Below are positions 11,522-21,452 of a stretch of 29,680 nucleotides of DNA, piece by piece. Made by a program: the position numbers and the translations under genes. Position 1 is the stretch's first letter; each line of letters starts with the position of its first letter. Source of the stretch: Pelargonium nanum (Eukaryota; Streptophyta; Magnoliopsida; Geraniales; Geraniaceae); the NCBI GenBank assembly GCA_036897485.1, contig JAYMTF010000818.1, positions 1 to 29,680 of the forward strand. The letters run 5' to 3'. The notes below the pieces were generated by a model, which made no database searches, had not been told where the DNA came from, and worked only from the letters and a program-made list of their open reading frames with translations.

Positions 11522-12289
11522 CTTCTTCGGAAACCCCCCTCCCAGCCTCCTCGTCTGGTTCAGCAATGGCACGAACCGAGCTTGGAGGCCGGACCTGAAG
11601 GCAAAAAGGGCTCGACCCAGTTGGTCTTGTTAGCAACTGAAACAGAAAACACAGAGAAGCTGAAGATTGCGGAGGCTTAATGAGCACCTCTGAGATTGAG
11701 AGGAAGAGGAACACTGAGAAGAGGCAATCTTTCTGCAATTCTTGTGGGAAAATTCATTCGAAACTGCTCCTTAGCACTTGCAGATTCTACTGTATGAATT
11801 TAATCATGACCAGTGAGTGCCATTTCTGTTTGCGTCAATAAACGACTTGTCGTTTAACTTTTGGGTCTCATATTGGCATAGGCGCATAGCAATTCGGAGA
11901 GTTCAAAGGGCTAGAACCAGACCGGAACCGGAATAAATAAATTAGGATGATCACGACCGGACTGGTTGGATCGGTTCTGCTCCATTTCCTTTGGAACCGT
12001 TTATATGATTTACACATAAGCTAGCTAGAGTTGTTAGCTCAAAGTTACAAATTCAATTTATGAAAAACTTTTCCAAACCTTGAATATAATGCAAGGTTTA
12101 GAACATAAAGTATACTTTCAATTACACAAAACCTAAATTGAGAATTATATTCCGTTCCGTTCATGAATGCCAAACATAGACTACATGTAACCTCAGAACC
12201 CAGAACTACTAGCAGCAAAATATTCTCAAAACTAACTAAGCAACAAAATAAACTAAAAACTACTAGCAACAACCCATGAACATCTAGAT
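11522..12289. other. YrdC-type gene 5' leader and promoter, and SKP1-like 3'UTR
   Basis: Bases 11522-11760 read on the minus strand carry the leader of the YrdC-type gene, with an ATG at 11757, a possible 51-base intron (11637-11687) and GC-rich sequence. Around 11910-12000 is a patch of short GAACCGG/CCGGTT-like words in both orientations, which resembles repeat-derived DNA but has no clear ends. From about 12050 to 12289 the DNA is AT-rich and is probably the 3'UTR of the SKP1-like gene. No further gene seen. Confidence 0.45.
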
Positions 12290-12772
12290 TTACTCAAACG
12301 CCCACTGGTTCTCCCTTCTAATCTCAGCCTCTTCCTCCGGAGTGAAATCGTTCACGATGTTGAATTGCTCGCGAATCTGCTCCGGAGTTTTTCCCTTCAT
12401 CATGTCCGCAACAGTTTGGCACGTCAAGTCCAGCAACGCCTTGATGTTCAGATAGTTCGCAGCCAGAATGAGATCGAACAGAGTCGCCTGGTCCACCTTC
12501 ACGAACTCAGCGTCCCATTCCTTCAAATCATCCGCCACCGATTTCGAGTCCTTGTCGGAGCCGGAGGCGGCCTCCACGTGTTTCCGGCAGTACTCGATCA
12601 CCTTCGACAGAATCGGTCCGGTCACGTTGGGCAAGGGAATGGCGGTCTCGGCGCAACCATCCTCGATCAGGTGCTTGATCGTCTGCGACTCCGCAACCAC
12701 CGACTCCTCCACTTCGAAGGTTTCCTTGTCGGAACTCATGAGCGTGATCATCTTCTTCTCCACAGAAGACAT
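12290..12772 (-). CDS. SKP1-like protein, adaptor subunit of SCF ubiquitin ligases
   Basis: Intronless, 160 aa, the usual SKP1 length. SKP1 bridges cullin 1 to F-box proteins. Residues 1-65 form the BTB/POZ-like fold ([19 protein letters not shown], then the [10 protein letters not shown] helix and [19 protein letters not shown]). An acidic linker ([20 protein letters not shown]) leads to the conserved [20 protein letters not shown] and [20 protein letters not shown] blocks, and the C-terminal F-box-binding helix ends [11 protein letters not shown]. All hallmark segments are present, so it looks functional. The open frame extends 20 codons upstream of the chosen start (12772), but those residues match no SKP1 and lie in the leader. 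SKP1 genes are multicopy in plants and often short or intronless, so a specific orthologue number is not assigned. Confidence 0.95.
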   Translation of the reverse strand: MSSVEKKMITLMSSDKETFEVEESVVAESQTIKHLIEDGCAETAIPLPNVTGPILSKVIEYCRKHVEAASGSDKDSKSVADDLKEWDAEFVKVDQATLFDLILAANYLNIKALLDLTCQTVADMMKGKTPEQIREQFNIVNDFTPEEEAEIRRENQWAFE

Positions 12773-12884
12773 TGTCGCAAAAACCCTAACCCTAGAGATT
12801 GGCTCGAACTCTGAGTTTGATTTGAAACTCACAATTCAGATGCTGAGAATTGTTAGCGTGAATTGAAGGGACGATTTGAAGGTC

Positions 12885-12892
12885 TTTTTATA
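12885..12892 (-). promoter_or_regulatory. TATA box of the SKP1-like gene
   Basis: The minus strand reads TATAAAAAG here, about 113 bases upstream of the ATG at 12772. That allows a start near 12855-12860 and an 80-90 base leader. A CCAAT word (minus strand, 12899-12903) sits just upstream, too close to be a typical CCAAT box. Confidence 0.6.
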
Positions 12893-14135
12893 GTGATTAT
12901 TGGGAAAAACCTATTCTTTGTTTGATTAGGAATCCTACTTCTATACGGCGTCGTATTTCGATGTGAGGATGTGAATGTACGCGTTTGTCCTCTGAATTTG
13001 AAGAAGCGTGACTCTTGGATTTCCTGATTTTTGAACCAAATAAAATTACATAACTACCCTCTCCAGAAAAACCCAAATATTCTATATTTAAAGGGACCGT
13101 AAATAATTACCAAAATTAGGGGGTCGGTAACTTATTAAAAACAAGTATACAACTAGCCTTATTAAGAGAAAAATTAGAAATTACTCTAATTTGTGCAAGA
13201 TTGAAAGAATATTGTTCAAAATTAAAATTGTGAAATGCAATAGAATTGATGAAAGAAACTTATCATTTGCGAAGGTTTATATATTTAGTATTTACTAATT
13301 TGTTCTTTAAAGTAAGTTGTATTGTATTCTTAATGTCTGTGGTCCGTTAGGATTAAACATAAAGCTATTGTGTGTTACTAAAAATTTTGTGCGTGAAATT
13401 TATTTCTTATATTAATGGTTAGGAAGACAAACACTTTTATAAATTAATTACTTATATTTTATTACTTTGCACTCTAGTTGTGCCGTGGATGATAGCTTGC
13501 TTTACACAAGAATTGGAAATCATAGCAAGTTTTGATTTCCAATTCTTGTGTAAAGCAAGCTAACACTTGAAGACATGCTCAAAACTAAGACAATGAGGAG
13601 ACCAAATTTTGTAAACCATTTATTCCAATGGTACGAACAAAATAAATTGTTATGCATCAAAAGAATGTGTCTCTCTCATGCGTCTTATGAGTGGTCTTTG
13701 TCATGTGGCATACTCATATATTTGAGATTCAAATGTGATGAATGCTTTTTCATGATATATCTATGTCAAAATATGTGTTTCATTTCATGAATAAAGTTGA
13801 CCCCTCTCAAAGAATGCATGAGTTTAGAGCGCCGCACAAACCGGCTCTCTTTTCATGACAAAGTGTGGCATTCCAAAAATGATTCAATGCAAGAATTTTG
13901 ACACAACACTCTCAACCCTTGAAATTCTGGGGTTGAAATTTCTATTATACACTATAAAAAGTTCAACACTCGAACACATTGTTGTGTGATTTCCAATTGT
14001 AACAAACAACACTGAATCAGCATTTCATTGATCCTAGTACTACTATTGACAAGCCTGTGCAACCAGATCCACTGTACTAACAACCAATGAGGTGAAAAAC
14101 AGACTATCATATATATAACTCAAAACAGCATCATT
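12893..14135. other. Spacer between the SKP1-like gene and the RING-CH gene
   Basis: AT-rich promoter-side DNA of the SKP1-like gene (12893-13480), then a perfect inverted repeat (13493-13562, listed separately), then about 570 bases up to the RING-CH stop codon. The last 200-300 bases of that are probably the RING-CH 3'UTR. The plus-strand frame 13575-13790 (71 codons) has no family resemblance. No RNA gene identified. Confidence 0.45.
13493..13562. repeat. Perfect 30-bp inverted repeat with a 10-nt loop
   Basis: Left arm 13493-13522 begins tagcttgctttacacaagaa. Right arm 13533-13562 is its exact reverse complement with no mismatch. The loop at 13523-13532 is tagcaagttt. The pairing stops abruptly on both sides (a13492 against a13563). 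It lies between genes, with no obvious target duplication. A transcript would fold into a near-perfect hairpin. Confidence 0.9.
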
Positions 14136-17100
14136 TCAACACCCGCGAGAAGTTCCTGTATTATCCACATCACTCTGCTGTTGATGGTTCGGAAGACCCG
14201 TCGGGGGTGAATTTGCAGATTCAGGAAATTGTTCGGGTTCTCTAGACACTTGAGAAGGATCTGACCGTCCTCGCCGTCTTCTTCTCCATCTCGTGAACTC
14301 CACAATAATAGAACTGCCGCCCATTGACAAACCACATCCTGCAAATGTTGCAAGTAGAATCGATAGAACTGCCTGAACGTGTACCTGCACACCACACAAT
14401 AGAAAAACCATCAAGAACAATTTTCCATTACTCAGCTTGATTCAAATGGTCTGTTACAAATGATCCAAAACCGTCAGCATCCAAGAACTGACGGATATTC
14501 AAAAGTGTCTGATTGATATTCAAATTTTCCGGTTTATAACTAGATTTGGTGCTGATATATGGACTACATGGGATAAATGTCATTTTACACTTTGATGCCA
14601 ATACACAAGCTAGGTTGCAGCTATTTCTAAACTTGACCATGATCGGAAGGAATAATTGATAGCAAAAAATGTACAATCTTGCCAATGAAATTATAAAAAA
14701 AATGGTACTCCGTAGTAAAAATCTTACCAATGAAAAAAATATATGCGCAAAGAGAACGACCAGAGCAAATTGAATTGCAGCATAAACCCAGACAAATCTT
14801 CTCCTAACTGAAACAAAAAGGCAAGAAACTTTAGTCAGAAAACCAGAGTATACCAAACAAATTATAAGAAGAAATGTCAGATGGTCCATTAAAATTTCAC
14901 AGTTCAACCAATAGCCACATGAACCATTTGAGTATTTTAATTTTTTTTTCTTCTCCTAGTTAATCTAAAGGAGCAAGCCATCAAGTAGTGTTTCATAAAT
15001 ATACTATTTCTCAAGAAACTTTGCCAGCGTACCCATGGTTGACGAGGTCATGGATAATAGAAGCCCCAGCACACACGAAAATGGAAGAGAGATCGCAATT
15101 GCACTGGTACCCATTTCCCCGACCTGTAGTTGAACATGTATGTTAACGAGATCATGTGATTAAAACAAGTTCAACCAAATTGGAAAAAGGAACTGCTTAT
15201 CTTACCATTAGTTGCTCAAGAAAACAGAAGTATGCAAGCATGCTGACAATGACCAGCACAGGCACTTCCTGCCAAACCCTGATATAAAAGTTCACAAATT
15301 AGACTCCAGAGAAGACAATATCAATAAAATGGAGCAGCAAGTTTGGAAGAAGCATTTTATCACTTCTCATTCATAGGAACAGTACTAAATATTCACTTGC
15401 CTGTACCCATCACCATTAGCCTGAATATGATGAGTTCGGATACTTTGCATTCGTAAAAGAGTTACAGGTAAGTTCTGAACTTCTTCCCTACACACGTCAC
15501 ACATCTTGTTCCCTTTGATGCTAAACCATTTTATAGCACAATCTTTGTGGGCCAAAGCAAGTTCACCTTTGCAGCTGCACTCCATCTTGAGCGTTTCACC
15601 TCCTTCACACAGTTCAACCAGACAAATCCTGCAAACAGCTTCTTCTTCAGGTATGTCCTCGCCATCAGCATCTTCATTTTGATCTAAACGAACAAGAGCT
15701 ATTAGACTACCATAAGACATTGGTTGATTGTCCTCACCATCATATTTGTCAAAGTAAAATATAATTGCATAACCAATACTAAAAGGAAATAAATATACCA
15801 GTTTCTAGTGTTATATTGGCTGTAATGCCATCGGCTTCATTCACTCTAGGAGTTGACGGAATAACACGGAAAAATGAATCCATTCTCTTTAAGCTTACTT
15901 CTTTGGTGTTGACAGGGACTGAGAATGAGCGAGATATTTTCATGTAGGCTCCTTTCTTCTGAAAATGCAATAAGAATATCAAAATGAAATTGATGCTCAG
16001 AAGATAAAATATTTATTCAAAATGATTTATAAACTTCAGATGATCTTCACTAAAGGCAAATCGGCCTATTATGTGTACATGGCATATACAAAGAATCTTG
16101 AAAGAATTTTGTTTCCTCTGATAAGCCTTTACGGAACAAGAAATGAACCAACTAAAGAACAGTGTTCGCCTATATTTACAACCACGGTTTGCTAGAAGAG
16201 TAAATTAGGTAAATTCTTGAAACAATTATACCAACTCAAAAAAAAAAAAAAACTCACATTTGAATTTTGATGACCACCAACACATCCTCCATGTGCAGAT
16301 TCGGAGGTTGAATGTACAGCAGAATCTACAGGTAGTGATGATGTTCTGTTTATCCTTGGGGTGAATATCTTGGTAAGTGACATTGATCTAGTGATTGAAA
16401 GCTTATCGCGCGGTGTTGTGGATGAAGCTGCAGGGGCCAAATTAGCAGCCTTCTCAACCTCTGGATTAGAATTCCGATACTTAAAGCTTAGTTTCGGGAG
16501 CAAACTTTTAATTGATGATTTTCCCTTAGAGGAGATTGAGCTGGACGGTGCGCAAGCCCTTGCATCGGTAGAGTTAGGTGTGAAGAGGAAATTAACTTTT
16601 CTGGGGTTGGTACTTGGCATTGGAGGCATCTTTATACTAACAAAATCCTGAGTACGTTCCTCCGATGTTCTCGGTGGTATGTCGAGGAAGAGGTTTTTTC
16701 GCTTCCATTGTTGGGCATCTTGTGTTTCTTCTGTTATCTCCATTGGGTCTTCAACCTGGAAAAGCATCAAGTTGAAGAATATGCAAATTAACAAAGGCAC
16801 ATAAGCTGAATTGGTTAGTTTCTTCCTATCCTCTTAGATGCACAAGACTGGCAATTATTGGAGGATTCATTTGGTAACTAACTGGAAATAAAATACTAGC
16901 CTAAATTCAAATCAAGGCTGGTTCAATCATACCCAATGAACAATTCCACATAACACAAATAACAAGAACAAAGCAATTCTCAAAATTAAGAACTAAATAG
17001 ATTTTCATGTCCTCTATTAATCAATTTCTCAAAGTATTGAACTTGAGAGCTAACTCAAAACAGATTAAATCCAAAATAGTACAATCTAGCACATATATGA

Positions 17101-17247
17101 CAAATCAAACCAAAACCCAGAACAGAGCAAGCAAAGCCAGAACAGAAACACAGATAATCAAGAGTGATTACAGAATTAGAAAGACAAAATTAGTACCTTG
17201 TGATCAATTGAAACAGCAAGTGCCTCATCAAGATCCTGAGGTCCCAT
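14136..17247 (-). CDS. RING-CH (MARCH-like) membrane-bound E3 ubiquitin ligase
   Basis: Eight exons: 17247-17197, 16755-16258, 15958-15799, 15683-15401, 15278-15206, 15123-15033, 14807-14728, 14384-14136; 1485 nt, 494 aa. The N-terminal ~235 residues are low-complexity, Ser/Pro-rich and probably disordered ([30 protein letters not shown]). The RING-CH (C4HC3) finger is at residues 254-301: C254-R-I-C257, C272-S-C274, H282-K-D-C285, C298-D-V-C301. After it come four predicted membrane helices ([73 protein letters not shown]) and a basic tail, WRRRRRGR. This architecture fits a ligase acting at endomembranes; substrates are unknown. Intron 4 starts with GC, not GT (AG|GCAAGT), which is needed to keep the frame. 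The exon 4 start (15683) is set by phase and homology; reading can continue upstream to an ATG at 15720, but that is intron. Confidence 0.92.
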
Positions 17248-17580
17248 GATCTAGTCCAGTCCAGTTCACAATCTTGAACACCAACCCAGAGATGTCACAA
17301 AAAAGGGAGTAGCTAGAGAGCTAGCAGTAGAATCTTTTGAAGAATAAATGGGAAAAAAGGCTAAGGCTAAGAGAAGGAGAAGGAAATGGGTGGCAATAAG
17401 GAGTTATGGGAAAATGGTTCTCTCCTACAGGATTGAGAATACATTTAAGGTGGTGGTGGGAAGCCTGACCTACTTACTTACCTTACCGCCACTCCGCTCA
17501 AGCTCAAGCGCGCGGACTCAGGACTCTTTTGGCTGACTCATCATTGCTTTTCTATTCCATTCCCATTAATTATTTTCTAA
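17248..17580 (-). promoter_or_regulatory. 5' leader and promoter region of the RING-CH gene
   Basis: This is the first ~330 bases upstream of the RING-CH start codon at 17247. It includes a purine-rich stretch (plus strand 17340-17390), hence a pyrimidine-rich leader on the coding strand. The plus-strand frame 17348-17536 encodes a Lys/Arg-rich then hydrophobic peptide that looks like a by-product of that tract rather than a gene. No TATA box was convincing. Confidence 0.35.
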
Positions 17581-17590
17581 CTACTTTTTT

Positions 17591-18305
17591 CTCCTCACTA
17601 ATTACTTTATGCATATGATCATGAATGCCAAGGAAAGCTATTAATTTGAGTTTTAGGTTTATGTTTTTTTTTTCTTCTTTGAACTCACAAAAATACATTC
17701 GAGTTCTACTTAAATTTAGTAATTCTATTTGCAGTTGTAAATTCTTGCAGCATAATTAAATGTGAAGTTGCTTCTGATGTTGTTGTTGTTTGGTAAATCA
17801 CATAAAATGCGCAACTTTTAGCTCTTTGTTCACGCAACTCATTTGAAAGTAGATGATTCCTACTGTCCAACATATTCTTCTCATCTTTTAATAATTTAGG
17901 AGACAATAATAATGGGTCATTCACCCACGAAAAAAAATGAAAAAGTGGTCACACTTCTTTATTCTCCTTACAAATTAGTTTATGCACTAGTAAATATGTT
18001 AGTTTTGAGTTTTGAATGATGCATGCTTATTTAATCAAACTCGTATTTTAGAAATAGTAATTTTGATTCTACCCAAAATGAGGTAAAATATAAATAAGCT
18101 TCACTTATTGTTTGTTTACTAACTCTACTTGCCCTTACAAATTGTGATCATATTATCAAAATGGACAACTTTTAACTGTTTGCTCCTACAATTCTACTCG
18201 AAGATGATTCCTTCAACCTTTTTATATTCTTCTCGGCCTCCAACAAGTTTAGGAGAATAAAAATGAGTTATCCATCCCAAAAAGATGGAAAAAGGGCCAC
18301 ACACT
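17591..18305. repeat. Old tandem duplication, two units of about 350-370 bp
   Basis: Unit 1 (about 17591-17953) and unit 2 (about 17964-18305) share the same ordered landmarks. The first is ctcctcactaattactttat versus ctccttacaaattagtttat. Then come gagttttaggtttatg-like versus gagttttgaatgatg-like, gcaacttttagctctttg versus acaacttttaactgtttg, and agatgattcc in both. Next are atattcttctc in both and the tttaggaga(ca)ataa block. Both end with gaaaaagtggtcacac versus gaaaaagggccacac. The copies are clearly diverged with small indels, so the event is old. There is no coding potential. Confidence 0.7.
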
Positions 18306-20483
18306 AGTGTGCCAAACTACACTTGTCATCACCTATATATAAAGAACATAGAAAGTTAGACAACCATAGTGCTTTCACTTGCTTAGGTTAAAAAAGAACT
18401 AGGTTTCACTAACATATGATCCTTCCTAGAGACGTTGATGTGAAGTTGTGTGTTGGTGAGAAGTTACAAGGATGGTTAGGTGACTAGTGTCCCAAATCCA
18501 TTATCCATTATCCATTGTTGTTGGTGGTGATGAAGGCTGCAAGCAATGTAGATGCAAATGCAAAGACCTATAAAGCTACACAATATTTTCAGCAAATTTA
18601 ATACACTTATGATACCACTGGGATGCTACTAACGTACTGAGGAAGTTACAGTGATGAGCACCAATTAGTGACACGCCTTGTTTTTGGCAGGTGGGGTTGA
18701 TATGTTTGCATTTATTTTCCCATTCAATTACTCTTTTATTCTCACAATTGCCCCCCTATTTTGCTCTTTTTAAGAATTTTCCCCTTAAATTCCGTCACTG
18801 TCTTTGTTCCACCCCAACTATCAAGGAAATTTTTGTTTCATGTTCATTACGATTACGTTGCAAGTCTTTGTACACAGATAAATATATGTATTTATATGTG
18901 GATTTGGTATTGTCAGTTGACATGTTAGGTCTCCCACCAATAATTGTATGTTTGTCCAATTTTACTGATTTTTACACTTATAAATGCTTGTAAGTATGCT
19001 ATAAGAAAATCAGGTTCTACAAGGAAAGCTTGCATTGCAACCAAGGTTCTCTCCTTGTTGATTCATCTCCAAAGCCCTTATATCTTTACTAGCCATTATG
19101 TTATCCGAATCGGTACATTAAGCTCAAAGGGCATGCAAGAGCTATATCAAGACTCGAGAGCATGTTGAGCGTATGTGGACGACACATTCGGAAAGCTATA
19201 ACTCAAACACACATTTAGTCCTAAAAGCGAATGATGATTTTGGTTTGTAAGTGTAAATACTCCCCCCAATAAGAGACGGGATCCAAAATTTTAGCCACAA
19301 ATGTTATTAATTATATTCTCTTTAGAATTCTTTACATGTTTTGTGCTTTCCGGTTGAGATTTTTACTTTTCAAAATTTCGTGTCAAAGTTGATTGTTAAT
19401 AACCATTATATTATATAAGTTACATATTAAACCCATCACTATCATACCCAACTCTTGAAATTGACCTTCAAATCAATCATCTAATATACATTATTGTGAT
19501 ATACGTGTTTTATAAACACTCAAAAGTAGTTATTGAAAAATCTTAACAATGTTTTTCTTCAAAGTTGAAAGAACAGTAACTATCTTGTCCTAACTAGTGT
19601 GACAATAATAGAGATTTAGTATTACAAGTAAAGTACAGTATTTGAAAGCTATGACATTTATCATAAGATTTGTTTGTCAAGAAAAGCACACACAACCATT
19701 ACTTGTCAAACTTTTATACAGCCAGGCCAAGTTATTTGAGTTGTCAACTTTAGTATTGTCATTTTCTCAAATATAGCTCATATCGTGGTTTATAATTGTT
19801 AACCATATCGTAGCAAAAAGACAAGTAACCATATGGTCCACCTGGTGCTAATTAACATGGATAATGATGATTTTGTGAGTCAATCCATTATACACGTACA
19901 TATCTTTGTGTTTCATTTAGATTTGACGTGAAATGGAGGAAGCAAATGAGAAGGTGGGGTTTGAGAATTGAACCTCGAAATAGACTGAAATTACAGTAAT
20001 TAGTGACTAGTGTTTGGTGGTGGAGTCTGGTGGCACCTAATCAACCTGATATCAGAATCAGAGGCCAAATTAAGAAAGTGGTCAATATTCGACAAAAGTA
20101 GTGGATCTTCGTTGTTAAGGAAATTAGGATTTGACTGAAAACATAATATTATGGTGAGTAATGTTTAAGAGAACAAAAAATATCTACCAAATTTTTATAG
20201 GTTGAGATTTAACCAAACTAATGAGGGTCTTTGTATCTTGGCTCCTTACTCTCTGGCTCTTTCTAACATGTTAATTTTAAAAAATAAATAAATTAGATTT
20301 TGAAAATCCAAATACCTAACAACTTTTTAATTTTTCTGTATAAAATAACATTTAATTTTTAAATGAGAGATAATTGTGTCGACTTAATAAAAGTCTTGGA
20401 CATTATCTAATGATGGGATTGAGACTCATTAGCAAGGTTTCTTTCCGTTGGTCATATAAAGTAATATTTTGAACTTTAAAACC
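18306..20483. other. Long AT-rich intergenic stretch without a recognisable gene
   Basis: About 2.2 kb between the tandem repeat and the MITE. A TATA-like ctatatataaag at 18333-18344 is followed by short open stretches, one ending in a small Cys-rich run (GCKQCRCKCKD, about 18535-18567). None has a start codon, length or splice signals that make a gene. The frames at 18691-18993 and 18944-19168 resemble no family. No tRNA, rRNA or transposase segment was seen. Confidence 0.4.
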
Positions 20484-20486
20484 TAA

Positions 20487-20779
20487 GTGCTTGTTTGGCA
20501 ATGACAACTCTACTCCATTCTTTAAAAAAAATACCAACTATGATTCTAAAAAAAGAGTATGTTTAGTAAAATATGTGATTTTAAGGAAAAATTAGTGCAT
20601 GACTTTTCAAAGTAATTTATTTATGCAGGAGATGAGGAGATCGTCCAACTCAAAAAGAGCTTTAAATGATGAGAGAGATAACTTGGGTCGATATGTCAAA
20701 TATATTTTTTTAATCAATTTTTTTTAAACTCTCTTTTCATACAGCTCATTTCAGCCGTATAGAGTTACCAAACAAGCGC
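20487..20779. mobile_element. Tourist-like MITE (PIF/Harbinger type), 293 bp, flanked by TAA
   Basis: The left end is GTGCTTGTTTGG and the right end, read on the other strand, is GCGCTTGTTTGG: 11 of 12 bases match. Both ends are followed inward by related AACTCTA words. The element is bracketed by TAA at 20484-20486 and 20780-20782, the 3-bp TWA duplication typical of PIF/Harbinger elements. Many Tourist termini contain CTTGTTTGG. The interior is AT-rich with no transposase frame, so it would depend on a partner element for movement. Confidence 0.75.
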
Positions 20780-20782
20780 TAA

Positions 20783-21452
20783 AGAAAAATGAAGGAAAAT
20801 AAAAACTCTTATTATCATTATTTGTTGTTGGTGAATTGAGTTGAGCTTGTTAATGAAGATACAAATGAAATCATTAAAAGGACCCGCAACAGCATAATAT
20901 CAATTTTCATAATTAAAAATATAAAATCTCTCTTCCCTTTTCCCACCGTATGTGCGCACTGTGGATCCAATTTCTTCTTTTGAAGATAAAAGAAGAAAAA
21001 GAAAGTAGGTAGCAAGCATTAGCAAAATGGAGCAAAATATAAATGAACAGCAAAGCAATGAGCTTTAAGCCAAATTCAGTATTTTAAGTAAAAAGGTGAT
21101 CGAAAATTTAGACACCATAATACAAATTTGGTTCACCCAATGTTTTGGCTTCACGCACCAATTTGCATTAGTTGGGTAGGAACAGGAGAGACTAAAGAAA
21201 CACAATACATTAGCTATGGTGTGATCTTGAACAAGAAACTTACTTTGGAGATATAGTTATTTGCCAACAAGAAATTGAGCTAAAGTCCGAGCTCATGCAG
21301 GGTCAGCAAATGAGCTCGGACATGGCTCGTTCAATTACAATACGTTAAACACAATTTTCCTTCACTCGCTTCCATATGAGTTTGTTATAAGTTGTAACAA
21401 ATCATAGGGTTCTAACTATATCACCACACATCATTCTTATAGCTGCAAACCC
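20783..21452. other. Spacer and 3'UTR of the LUL-type RING gene
   Basis: AT-rich DNA to the right of the MITE. The last ~250 bases before 21453 should be the 3'UTR of the RING gene on the minus strand. The minus-strand frame 20818-21015 is short and lacks similarity. Nothing else is recognisable. Confidence 0.4.

Noticed and set aside
12365-12866. Two long plus-strand frames (149 and 132 codons)
   Set aside because: They lie wholly opposite the SKP1-like coding exon and arise from its codon bias.
15684-15720. Upstream extension of RING-CH exon 4 to an ATG at 15720
   Set aside because: The phase does not fit exon 3, and the acceptor TTCGTTTAG at 15684 gives the correct in-frame junction.
17348-17536. 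Plus-strand frame starting MGKKAKAKRRRRK
   Set aside because: It comes from the purine-rich mirror of the RING-CH leader; it has no homology and stops after 62 codons.
18333-18567. TATA-like sequence followed by a short Cys-rich run (GCKQCRCKCKD), considered as a small secreted peptide or metallothionein-like gene
   Set aside because: No start codon in the Cys-rich frame, no signal peptide and no splice signals that join it to the short upstream frame.
19940-20000. GGTTTGAGAATTGAAC-like word, considered as a polymerase III B box or tRNA relic
   Set aside because: No A-box partner at the right distance and no cloverleaf-forming arms.
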